A stretch of 64,000 nucleotides of DNA. It comes from Dipteronia dyeriana (taxonomy: Eukaryota; Streptophyta; Magnoliopsida; Sapindales; Sapindaceae). The stretch is from NCBI GenBank assembly GCA_032871835.1, contig CM065301.1, positions 28,590,405-28,654,404 of the forward strand, given 5' to 3'. The notes beneath the pieces are model-generated. The model ran no database searches. It was not told the DNA's origin and saw nothing but the letters and a program-made list of their open reading frames with translations. Below, piece by piece: positions 1-10,900 of the stretch (position 1 is its first letter; the number at the start of each line of letters is the position of its first letter). Made by a program: the position numbers and the translations under genes.

Positions 1-3000
1 ATTGCTACGTTCATTCATAAACATGCACGTGAAGATCCCACAATCATAATAATTTGGTTGTGTGGGCACATCTTCCGGAAAGACAAGGCTGAATGTTTGA
101 AATGAATAGGATGGACCAAAACATTTTTTCATTTTTGTGGCCAATACATTATCTAATGAAATAATCTGAAAATTAAGCAAAGTTTAAAAAACAAGTTACT
201 TTAGTCAACAAATGACCAAAAAGTAAGATACACATAGACATCATTATCTTTTTACCAATTTCATAACTTGTTTGAGTCTACTTTGGTCGTTTTCCCTACG
301 GCTTGGAAGAAACTCCCAAATCTCAACCCTTTTTTCTTTAATTTTCACAAGGGTAAGGTACCAATGATCCTTCAAATTGTTAATAGGAATATAAATCTTA
401 AAAAAAAAACAAAATATTATCGGTAAAGAAGATAGACTATTTAATTTAGCTGTAATAATACTATATACATGTAAGCTATAATTGTGATGACTTTTAAACA
501 AATGCTTGTATAATAATTAAACAAAACCGAGATAGGTACCAACCATGTGACATCGATGCAAATCATACATGTAATCGGATTTGAACGTACTATGTATTTC
601 ACCCAATTTCTTCATGTTTCCATCTTTATTTGTCAGTGAAAGATATTGTACTTACATAATTTGAGAAAATATATATGTAAAGAGAGTAACTTAATAACTG
701 AAATAGGTAAAATATTTATCATAAATTATAAACTATTACTGCAAATTGGGTTGGCAAGTACCAATACAGATGTGATCGTTTTTTTGTGGCAACATGTGTT
801 GTTGTCTACGACCAAACATATTATCTGGGCATGTTAAGAACATAATTCACTATGTTACGCTGAGTAAATTATTACATAATACAATAAAAATGTTTAGAGT
901 AAGGAATGAAATTGTCACTTTATGGATAAAACGATAATTAGGCTCGAACCCCACTGTCAACCCACAATTTTAGCTCAAGGGTATGGAACTACTACGGTTG
1001 ACAATAATTCTAGTTGTGAACACAATCGTTTCACTACAAAAATGCCAAAAAAAAATGGGAATCATTTCAGTCATAGTTATCCTATCAATTTCAATAACAT
1101 GACTTCAAAATAAAATAAGTATCATTTATTCAATCATAATAAGATTCAACTTCAAACTTCAAAATACAAACCAAACCAAAATAGCAAGCACAAATATACG
1201 AAAGACTTTGAAATTAGTGTCTAGTTTATTCTCTACATCCTATTCATTTTTGTTGGCGAACTCAAACACTTAATGTTTAGTATAGAAAAAAAGTTCTAAA
1301 CACGAAAAACTATAATGTAGACTTACCTAGGTGGCAAATCTTCAGAAAACACATAGTTGATTACTTGCGCATCAAGTGCATTTAGAGAGACGGATAGGTG
1401 AAAAGGGTCATACCAATACATGGAAGACTGTTGTATACGATGGCTAGACTGATAAGGTGAAAGTCTATACTGACTCAGCTTTCGCATCTTCTATGTGTAG
1501 ATTTTTTTTAACAACAATTCTACAAGTGGAAGACTACTTGTCATGACCTTTTGCAATGGTGGTTCTCCTTTCCTGCGCAATGGTTAAAACACTTCAAGTT
1601 AGTGTTAAAAATTGGCAAGATAAGTAATGAAAAACAACTTTATATAATGTAATGGTAAAGGCGTTGAACCTCATCAATTAGTCTTGGAATAGTATTATGT
1701 TGAGGAAGATGATCATCATCAAAAGCACAATCTTTGCCAGTTGGTATTAAGTCTTTTTCCCCGGAAGAGGTGGGACTGTTTTATCCCATTGGATCTTTGG
1801 AATTGAATGGATTATCCTTGGAGGAGACTTCAATAACATGTCTTCGAGTTGTGGGAGAAGAAACTTCTTCCATGCAAGGACTGTTTGGTGGTGGGCTTTG
1901 TTGTTCTTTTTGGGGAAAAAGTATCCTTCGATGTTGTACCATAAGGGTGGTTAAGCTTTCCATACAGGATGTCCACCTTGTCTTTCAAACGTGCAACTTC
2001 ATCATCTTTGTTCACAATAATTCTTTCATACAAACTATCAACCTTTTGTTTCAAGTCAGCATGTTCTATACGCAATTGTTGTATTTCTTTGAGGACCAGA
2101 TGAATCCCGTCATTGTTGGGAATATCAATTTTTTCTTTACTTGAATTGTCACCATGTGCAACATGTGGAGTATATTCATTGACAGACACCTTCAACAAAT
2201 GGGAATGTTGAATGAGCAAAAATTTAAATTCATTATTAACATTTAAACTAGAATAAAAAATCATATTAATCACAGTAAATACCTTGACAGTATTGCCATA
2301 GACCTTTGTTCTCATAAATGTTTCAAACATTTCTTAATGTGTTGACTTGTCCAACTGACGATTGGTATAGATAATCTATTAACAACGGGTGCCTGCCAAT
2401 CTATAACATGCAAACAGAAAAGCTGGCAAAAGAAAGTGGTAAATTAGGGAAATAATATTCAATAACAGTTACACATTATGATTAAAATTAAAAAATATGA
2501 GAGGATAAAGAGTACCTTAAGAAAAAGAACACAACAACCAATATATCTTACACGTTTAGATTGAAATTTTTCTTTGCTTGTCACTAACTGATCAAAGCAC
2601 CACCTTGCCTAATTTTTCCCCTTTATACTGCCCACATTAGTAAGAACATTCAAGTACCTTGCATCAACATATTCTTTTACTGTAGGTGTAAGGACAGTAC
2701 CTAACATATGTAAACAAAATGTGACCTTGAAATCATTATCGGTTGTCTTGTCATTTTTCAGAAGATTGTCAAGGTGGAGGAATTTGATATCGCGGTTAGT
2801 AATGGAAAACTTGGTCCTCCAACTATCATGAATAGCTCCAACAATAGAAATTCTATCCCCCACTGTCCGAAATGCCCATGGCTTGAGAAAATATGGAAGG
2901 ATCTAGTTTGAAGGACTTCCCGTGCAGTTTGATTGACATGGTTGTTGTGTCACACTTGTTAACTAGCCAAGAACAAAGTTCACACTGGAGAATTCCATAA

Positions 3001-3098
3001 TTTAACATGAGTAGGTTTCCAAAAACTAATTCTCGGACAGTGTCTTTTTCAAGTCTGAAAAGGTAGACATCATCTGAGAAAAACATGTAAGAGTACAT
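1..3098 (-). pseudogene. ULP-like C48 cysteine peptidase gene, multi-exon, broken, runs off left edge
   Basis: Read right to left, several conserved blocks appear. At 3098-2853 is an N-terminal domain (KDTVRELVFGNLLMLN, LHGKSFKLD). At 2863-2540 is a block with FCLHMLGTVLTPTVKEYVDARYL, then WCFDQLV after an in-frame TAG where this family normally has Trp, then VLFLK before a GT donor. A further short block lies near 2420-2330, and a charged coiled-coil segment at 2330-1830. A piece at about 1490-1322 contains YRLSPYQ and ends in DLPPR before a GTAAGT donor. An exon at 396-256 has PINNLKDHWYLTLV, with the catalytic His, after a T-rich tract and AG acceptor. At about 92-1 is YDCGIFTCMFM, with the catalytic Cys. 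The His-then-DCG order is that of Ulp1/C48 deSUMOylating peptidases. Plant copies with this N-terminal domain are often carried by Mutator-like or CACTA transposons. The nonsense codon argues against an intact gene. Exon joins are my reading, not proven. Confidence 0.7.
510..1320. other. Intronic/intergenic AT-rich stretch
   Basis: Between recognisable exons of the ULP-like gene. No coding block, repeat or RNA gene is recognised. Short open frames here look like chance. Confidence 0.4.
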
Positions 3099-3280
3099 CG
3101 ACTGTGGAATGGCTGAGCATTGGCTTCCTTATATGTGTCACTGACATGGACCTTAACAAACTATTTATATCCCTTAACAAAGTAAGCATTAGAATCAGAT
3201 TAACACAATACCATACATGGATGATTTTATGCAATAAGCTAGATAAATAAGGTTGGAGTTTGTTGTAATTTAATATATAG

Positions 3281-4791
3281 TGAAATTCCCTAGAAAGTGT
3301 GTGTCTATAACCTAGAGGGGGGGTGAATAGGTTTTAATTCGAATGATTACCAATTTTGTGAATTAATCAATATTAACAATTCTACCACATTCTACTTAAA
3401 TGTTCAAAAAAAATGACAACAAACATAAAACAATAACAACACGAAAAATATACGTGGAAACCCTCCAAATGGGAAAAACCACAGGCTATTTAGAACGCCA
3501 CCCTTGATCCTCAAAATCCACTATTGAGTAAAAGTTTACAACCTAGGTTGACCTCCCGTCTAACCCTTCATTTACTAAACCTTTCACTCTACCTGACGGG
3601 ACTTAATAGCAATTTTGGATCACTAGCCTTGTGCACTAACCACTTAGCCACAAGCTAACTCAACAATGAAGAGATAAGTGCAACCTAAGTAAATATGCAA
3701 GGATATTCAATATGCAAAAATGCTAGGTCAAGACATTCATACTTATCTAGGATTAATAATGACAATTAAAGCAAATCCTAGATATCAATGTTCTAAATGC
3801 AAAGGCAAGAAGAAATAGCTAGAAGGGTAAAAACGTCCTAAATGCTAGCTATCACAAATTAATGCATCTCAACCAACAATCAATACACAGGCATGTCATA
3901 AAAGAAATTAATCACACAAGCAAGCAATTAATATGCAATAAAGACTAAAACCCTAGGTATACATGTCTTAGTAATGAAAACATAAAGTTTAGAATATGTA
4001 GAGAATACCTAGTCATGAACAAACAAGAAACCCATGCTTGAAAAATACTTTATGATTTCGATTTTAAGGAAGGTTGAGTAAAAATGGCTTCTTGGAGCTT
4101 CTCTCTCTCTCTCTCTCAAAAATAGGTTAGGAAGCTCTTAAAACGAGTTGGGAAGAAGATGGAACATTTATATGAAGCCTAGAGTGAAACTGCGTCGTTT
4201 TGGGTGCAAGGCAACCAAAACTCTTAAGGACCGCTGGCTGTACCGCTGTCCAGGTAAGTGTCCAGACGGCGGCACAGAGAGCGGTGTATCGCCTGAACAA
4301 CGCCGCTTTATAGGTCATTGTGCATGCAGCGTGCACATACCATGGTCTGGACAGTATGCATCCTCTGTGAAACTTCGCTTGGGAGACCGCGGCGTATGCA
4401 ACAAGCACAGACCGCAGTAGCCATAACATGCATCCTCTGTCAAACACCGCTGTGTAGGCCGCGGCAAGGGTACTGCACAAAGAGCAGTCTAGACTACGGT
4501 AAAGAGGAAAAAATCCTCTTTTTAAGGCACAAACATACATTCAACTCTCAAATAAAAATAAGACACATAAGGCACTCAAATTGGCAAATAAGCATGCAAG
4601 CAAGATAATTAAAATAAAATACATGAGTGTGAGTGTATGAACTAAATCTCTTCATTGAAGTTAAGCAAATGATTTTACCTTTGATGCTTGAAAGAGGTCT
4701 TGAGCAATGATGACCTAAACTACCCTTACATATTGATCTTAAAATGTGGTTGTCAACGAAATGAGCCAATCAAAAAACCGAGGAACTTACA
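3281..4791 (-). repeat. Element A 3' LTR
   Basis: 1511-bp LTR; on the minus strand it starts TGTAAGTTCCTCGG and ends GGGAATTTCA. It contains the CCCCCCC-CTCTAGG tract near its 3' end (3316-3330 region), a GC-rich cluster with repeated CCGC/GCGG motifs (4220-4500), and a TATA-like CATATAAATG (about 4167-4176 on the minus strand). The TC-rich run at 4100-4120 is longer here than in the other LTR. Confidence 0.9.
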
Positions 4792-4806
4792 ATCTCCCCC
4801 TTTGGT
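4792..4806 (-). other. Polypurine tract of element A
   Basis: On the minus strand this reads CCAAAGGGGGAGAT directly before the 3' LTR. Further GGGGGAG copies lie inward near 5060 and 5095, the repeated-PPT arrangement seen in the other Sirevirus-like elements here. Confidence 0.75.
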
Positions 4807-5999
4807 TCTTTCGTGACAAAACCACTCACTCACAACAAACAACAAAAGGTCAACAACAAAACATTCTATATTACAAGAGATACCTAAAGCTAAATCTTCA
4901 AATCTTTCATCTCTTGTAGAATGATCATCCCTACAAAACAAAGAACTACACTTTCCAAGACAAATGTATGAGAGGGATCAAGATAAATAAAAACAAACAC
5001 AATTTGCATGAATTAGAAACAAGTAACATGCAATCAACAATGCACATAGCAAATGCTCCCCCTAAATAGACCCACTCCCTCTCAATAGGTCAATCTCCCC
5101 CTAAATCCAATACTACTCCCTTTTTTTTATCACAAGATAGGCAAATGAGTATTCCCCACTGGGACGCAGTAGCAAAGAGAGATATTTGCAATGTAAATGC
5201 ATAATCATATATAACAACTTTATGCAGGTTAATTAAAAGAGAGAGAAAAATTCATGGAAGTTTATTGATTTGAATACGTGTGAAAGAATGCCTTGAATGA
5301 AATACATGCAACATCAACTTCCAAAAGCATGGTATTTGGAAAAGGAAAAAGCACATGAGGTTCCAAGAGAAGTCAAACCAATTTGCACCAAATTGTCAAT
5401 GGAAAACAAGATGTAGTTTAATCAAAGAAAAATAAAAGCAACTATCAAACTTTACAAGTTGAACAAGACATGAGCGGCTATTGTGCCCTATTAGATTTTT
5501 CCGGGCAAGATGCCCGTATGATAGTAGCCTTGTTCAATAAGTAAAGAGAGAGAGAGAAAGACTATAGGAATGTTAAAATCCTTGAAATGGATACAATACC
5601 CTTATTGAATGAAGTCTCAAAAGTCACTTGCACACATATTTGCAATCATTTTGTAAGCATACAATAGATTCATCATGCATAACACTTTAAGCATGTCAAG
5701 ATCAAGTTTTCATAAACATGGAGATAAACTTTGGGTCAATCAAATGTACTTCCCAATCAAATTTTCTTGTCCAAAAATACATTTTTGAACACAAATGAGA
5801 CATGCTTTTCAAATAAGGCAAAAACACACTTATTGAATAAAAAGATATATAATAATAAATGCATCCAAGATACTCAAAGCAATCAATTAAAGAGCATAAA
5901 ATCGAACAAATTTTGCTTATTGCAATGCAAGGTCGCTCTCTTTGCTTGAGTTCCTCATAAGGGGTCAATTGAAATCATGTAAAAAGGGGTTATGAGTCC
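4807..5999 (-). other. Element A post-pol untranslated region
   Basis: Non-coding DNA between the end of gag and the 3' LTR. The part at 5970-5700 aligns by eye with 47790-48060 of element F, which lies just after F's RNase H. The pol-deletion breakpoint is therefore at roughly 5960-6000. Repeated GGGGGAG-type tracts occur near the LTR. Confidence 0.7.
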
Positions 6000-8138
6000 C
6001 TATAGACCTTCCAAGTCTATTGGACCTATGGGTGAAATCTTAGCACAATGACATGTGGGTTCATCTCTTCTAATCCATTTAGGTGACACAATGTCATTCC
6101 TAGTGGTCATAGTAGTTATATTTCTCCTAGGATCATTAATTATAGACTTACTAGGCACATGCATATTAGCTTTAGCCCTATTCTTTTCAATCATGCTTCT
6201 GGTTCTACACATGTTAATATACTTGAAGCAATTTGGTTTAATATGACCATCCACACCACAAAAATGACATGTAGGAATAAAATAAGGGGTCATACCATTC
6301 CTTTGTGAGGACAAAGGAGTTTTCCCATGTCTTTGAGCTTGCCTTTGGTGTGGTATTGGCGCTCTTCTCCTTTTTTGTTTAGTTGGAGAAGTTTGCTTCC
6401 TCGATTGGTGGAATTTGTGTTGAGGAAGACTTGCTTAATATGCTCTCTTTGTTTGAGCTTGATTGACTTGGGCATTTTTAGAGCACTCTCCTAGTTCAAT
6501 TTTCTTCCTAGGATGTTGTGGAGGAAGAGGTTCTTTGACGTCCATGCTCTTGACAAATTCCGTCTTGCTAGGAGTTGAGGTCTCCTTGTCAATATCAAAC
6601 CTTAAACCTCTCTTGTCACTTGGCTTCTTGCCAACTCCCATCATATGGTCAAGCTTCTCCGTACTAGAGGTTATCTTAGCAATCAACTCTCTAGCCTCTC
6701 TAAGCTCCTCCTTCAAGCTTTCTTCCACCTTTCTTCCATTTTTCACTTTCTCACTTAAGTGAGTCACCTCGGTTGATAGATTGAGGTTTTCTTCCCTAAG
6801 TCTTCGAACCTTTTTCTTCATCTTTAACCTTGAGCTTTAAAAATGCTCAATGAACCTTTCAAGGTTCGTACTCTCTACATTTCCATTTGTTGAGTGAGAT
6901 AAGGAACTCTCATTACTTGTGTCATATTCTTTTTGTATTTCCACCTCTTCATCACTTGAGGATGTGATGCTCTCATCACTTTTCCTCTTGGTAGCTTCAT
7001 AAAAATTACTTCTAGCTACTTCTTCTCCTACTCTTTTTTTAAGGTCACTACTTAAGGCTTTGTTGCCTTTTTCTACATCTTTCACAAATGAGGCTCCAAT
7101 AGCCGTGTAGTTAAGAACAAACTCTTCATCACTTGAGGAATCTCCTTCACTTCCACTATCACTTGATGAGGCAACCACAATCTTTCTTCTCTTCTTTTTC
7201 TTCTTCGAATTAGCACACTCGGTGGCGATGTGACCGAACCCACTACACTCATAGCATTTAATTCCTTTCTTGAAATCTATGTTGTGAGATTTCTCCACCT
7301 TTTTAAAAGGATTCTTTTGCTTCAATTCCTTTCCTTTGGATCCAAACCCCTTCTTGTTAAATTTGATGAACTTCTTAAATTTCTTCACCATAAGGGCTAT
7401 CTCCCCATCTGAGTCATCCTCTTCCTTCTCCACTTTGGAGGTCTTCAAAGCCATGCTCTCTTGCTTCATGGATGGTGTAGATGTAGAGGTTCACCTCGGC
7501 TCATAGGCTAGAAGCCTTCCAATCACTTCACTCGGCTTCATTGACTTATAATCACTATTTTCCTCAAGAGCTGTCATATTGGATTCGAATCTAGGAGGAA
7601 GTTACCTTATGATCTTTTGCTTGATCCTTCTATCCAAATATGGGTCACCTAGTTGATGGCTTTGATTTATGATGTCCATCAACTTCACTTGGAAGTCATT
7701 AAAGTACTTTTCCTCCTCTATCCTAATCATCTCAAATTATGTTTGGAGGATTTGAAGTTTGGAGTCCTTAACCACTTCAGTTCCTTCATGAGCCGTTTGA
7801 AGAATCTCTCAAGCCTCATTTGCATTCCTAGTGTTTTGAACCAACTTGTATTGATTATCGTCCATGGCACATAAGATGGCATGCATTGCCTTGTTGTTCC
7901 ACTTGGAAGTTTCAAATTCATGTGTGCTCCATTGAGACTTAGGCTTTGGAACTCCATCTCCTTCTTCGGTGGTCATTGTTGGAGAAGTGTAGCCATCTTC
8001 AACTGCCATCCAAGCACGGTCATCTATTTGGCAAATATAAGAGTCCATCTTGCCTTTCCATGAGGCATAATTATCACCCTTAAGCAAATGTGGTCTTAAG
8101 CTTGAAGCTCCCTCTTTACTCATCCCAGGCTCACTCAT
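6000..8138 (-). pseudogene. gag: Element A gag (capsid/nucleocapsid), frame-shifted
   Basis: The start ATG at 8138 follows the primer site by about 120 bases and opens with MSEPGMSKEGASSLRPHLLK. The N-terminal part has the copia-gag pattern GDNYASWKGKMDSYICQIDDRAWM. A CCHC zinc knuckle (CYECSGFGHIATEC) lies near 7205-7255, then a Ser/Glu-rich stretch, a coiled coil (6840-6440) and a second knuckle-like motif CHFCGVDGHIKPNC (6215-6265). The second knuckle is typical of Sirevirus gag. At least two frameshifts separate the blocks (around 7800 and between 6440 and 6310), so this copy no longer makes full-length Gag. The frame closes at 6000. No pol follows. Confidence 0.8.
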
Positions 8139-8256
8139 AGTGTTTGGGTTATAAATGAGATGCAAATGAAATACAAAAACACAAAATGAAAACAACCAAA
8201 ATGCACAAGGTAAGACACACACAATACACGGATCACCTAAGTATATCTAGGCACCG

Positions 8257-8269
8257 GCTTTGATACCAA
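8257..8269 (-). other. Primer-binding site of element A
   Basis: Minus-strand TTGGTATCAAAGC two bases inside the 5' LTR. It is complementary to the 3' end of initiator tRNA-Met with one change (AAAGC instead of AGAGC). Confidence 0.8.
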
Positions 8270-8270
8270 T

Positions 8271-9766
8271 TGAAATTCCCTAGAAAGTGTGTCTATAACC
8301 TAGAGGGGGGGTTAATAGGTTTTAATTCAAAAGATTACCAATTTTTTGAATTAATCAATATTAACAATTCTGCCCCATTCTACTTAAATGTTCAAATAAA
8401 TGACAACAAACATAAAACAATAACAACACGAAAAATATACATGGAAACCCTCCAAATGGAAAAAACCACGGGCTATTTAGAACGCCACCCTTGATCCTCA
8501 AAATCCACTATTGAGTAAAAGTTTACAACCTAGGTTGACCTCCCGTATAACCCTTCATTTACTAACTCTTTCACTCTACCCAACGGGACTTAATAGCAAT
8601 TTTGGATCACTAGCCTTGTGCACTAACCACTTAGCCACAAGCTAACTCAATAATGAAGAGATAATGACAACCTAAGTGGATATGCAAGGATATTCAATAT
8701 GCAAAAATGCTAGGTCAAGACATTTATGCTTATCTAGGATTAATAATGACAATTAAAGCAAATCCTAGGTATCAATGTTCTAAATGCAAAGGCAAGAAGA
8801 ATTAGCTAGAAGGGTAAAAACGTCCTAAATGCTAGCTATCACAAATTAATGCATCTCAACCAACAATCAATACACAAACATGTCATAAAAGCAATTAATC
8901 ACACAAGCAGGCAATTAATATGCAATAAAGACTAAAACCCTAGGTATACATGTCTTAGTAATGAAAACATAAAGTTTAGAACATGTAAAGAATACCTAGT
9001 CATGAACAAACATGAAACCCATGCTTGAAAGATACTTGATGATTTAGATTTTTAAGGAAGGCTGAGTAAAAATGGCTTCTTGGAGCTTCTCTCTCTAAAG
9101 AACCTTATCTCTCTCTCAAAAATAGGTTAGGAAGCTCTGAAAACGAGTTGGTAAAAAGATGGAACATTTATATGAAGCCTAGAGTGAAACTGTGTCGTTT
9201 TGGGCACAAGGCAACCAAAACTCGTCAGGACCGCTGGCTGTACCGCGGTCCAGGTAAGTGTTTGGACCGCAGCACAGAGAACGGTGTATCGCCTGGACAA
9301 CATTGCTCTGTAGGTCGGTGTGCATGCTGCGTGCACAGACCGCGGTCTGGACAACATGCATCCTCTGTGAAACTCTGCTTAGGAGACCGCGGTAGCCACA
9401 ACGTGCATCCTCTGTCAAACACCACTGTGCAGGCCGCGGTGGGGGCACTGCACAGAGAACGGTCTAGACCGTGGTAAAGAGGAAAAAATCCTCTTTTTAA
9501 GGCACAAACATACATTCAACACTCAAATAAAAATAAGACACACAAGGCACTCAAATTGACAAATAAGCAAGCAAGCAAGATAATTAAAATAAAATGCACG
9601 AGTGTGAGTGTGTGCACTAAATCTCTTCAATGAAGTTAAGCATGTGATTTTACCTTTGATGGTTGAAAGAGGACTTGAGCAATGATGACCTAAACTACCC
9701 TTACATATTGATCCCAAAATATGGGTGTCAACGAAATGAGCCAATCAAAAAACCGAGGAACTTACA
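8271..9766 (-). repeat. Element A 5' LTR
   Basis: 1496-bp partner of the 3281-4791 LTR, nearly collinear. The U3 GC cluster at 9210-9480 contains several ACCGCGGT or near copies. The promoter of the element should lie here, reading leftwards, with a TATA-like motif near 9160. Confidence 0.9.
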
Positions 9767-9771
9767 TATAG

Positions 9772-10048
9772 TAACTTTCATGCCAGATATGCTAAAAGAT
9801 AAAGGAATATGCAATGATCTAATACAATACTATAAAGTAATATATGAAAAAAAAAAGGATATTACAGAAAATCCTATATTTTCAATCTTACATTGGCCAG
9901 TCGGAAGGGACAAAATTTTGGCTTCCCACTTCGTCCATACTTTAGCAAAAGTGCTTCTTTTTGAAGAGCGGTGATGGCCTATTGCAAATAGTAAGTCGAT
10001 TATTTATGTAAAAAAAATGAGTACACTGCAAATTGACCTTTGGATGGA
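9772..10048 (+). pseudogene. Orphan coding-like fragment between elements A and C
   Basis: From the A target site the plus strand reads open for about 68 codons (MPDMLKDKGICNDLIQYY ... LAKVLLFEER) and stops at 9974. The composition looks like a real exon. It weakly recalls the tail of transposon-associated ULP-like proteins, but no catalytic DCG is visible and I cannot name it. It would be on the opposite strand to the ULP-like gene on the other side of element A. Confidence 0.3.
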
Positions 10049-10257
10049 AAAGCTGTTAGGTTTTAGATTGTGTTGGCATTAATTCCATATCAAAATGATG
10101 TTTACTTGTAATGATTTAGTTGTTTAGATTCATGACGATTCAAGCTTCAAAGAAGAAGGAACAACTAGTCAAAGCAAGTTCAAAGTCTTCAAAGAGAAAG
10201 GATGCAATATGGTTCTACAAAGGTATACTAAGACCCTATCTTTCTCTTACAAGGCAT

Positions 10258-10385
10258 AGGCACACACACACAATTCATACATTCGTGTCCCTGCATAGTT
10301 GTGTACCATTATAGGCACACACATACAATTAATTCATATGTGTCCCTGCATCATTGTGCATCATTTATAACACATCCACACACTT
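10258..10385 (+). repeat. CA-rich minisatellite in element C U3
   Basis: Two copies of a unit of about 55 bp beginning GGCACACACA and ending GTGCATCATT. The matching LTR of D has three copies (12205-12370). It lies upstream of the palindrome cassette and TATA box. Confidence 0.65.
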
Positions 10386-10826
10386 GAAGATGAATGCTCA
10401 TACATTGGTATGAAAATAACATGTTTTGGAAAATGCATGATTAGAGACTATCTCTATGTAGTTTGCATTCTAGTGTGAATTGTGATTGTATGTGTATATG
10501 TTTATATAACATGGATATTAAACTTGATTTTACTCTTAAGTCATTCTTGATTGAGTTCCATTCATTTTGGTTACTCATACTATTGATTTCAAGTTCTAAG
10601 TCAAAAGATACTACACTTTCAACTCATGTTGCATACATTGTCTTCGTCTTCATATATCGAGTCAAATTATTATTTTTTGAGTTGAGTATCTTATATATCC
10701 ATGTCTATGAGAGAGTTATGGTTTGTAATACACATACAAATTTGAATTTTGAGTTCGGAGACCGGAGAACGGTAGAAGAACGCGAGGGGAACACGCGAGG
10801 AAAAGAAGTGCAACCAAGCACTCTTT

Positions 10827-10900
10827 CTGGAGATGGCGTGTGGCCATCTCGGGACAGAATGCTTGCTGCCATGAGATGCCCACGTGCCATCTCAGGCAGC
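10827..10900 (+). promoter_or_regulatory. Twin palindrome cassette, element C 5' LTR
   Basis: Two adjacent imperfect hairpins with arms of the GAGATGG/CCATCTC type. The second has CCCACGTGCC, including a G-box hexamer CACGTG, in its loop. The 3' LTR copy (28113-28190) is more perfect. A TATA-like motif follows about 60 bases downstream. Position in U3 suggests a promoter element; binding by bZIP/bHLH factors is inference. Confidence 0.55.

Larger units (their letters stand above)
3281..9766 (-). mobile_element. Element A: gag-only Sirevirus-like Ty1/copia element
   Basis: This is a complete LTR element in minus orientation. It has two LTRs of about 1.5 kb (3281-4791 and 8271-9766) with TG...CA ends, and a perfect 5-bp TSD TATAG at 3276-3280 and 9767-9771. 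The primer site reads TTGGTATCAAAGC beside the right LTR and a G-rich polypurine tract lies beside the left LTR. The internal region is only about 3.5 kb. It holds a gag with two zinc knuckles, followed almost directly by sequence that in related element F lies downstream of pol. Protease, integrase, reverse transcriptase and RNase H are all absent. It fits the description of TR-GAG non-autonomous elements (terminal repeats plus gag only). It landed about 180 bp upstream of the ULP-like reading frame. Confidence 0.9.

Noticed and set aside
4127..4540. Open frames of about 90-137 codons in the GC-rich part of LTRs (also 9148-9515, 40417-40659, 49218-49610)
   Set aside because: They come from the ACCGCGGT-type repeat cluster, are on both strands, differ between paired LTRs, and show no protein motif.
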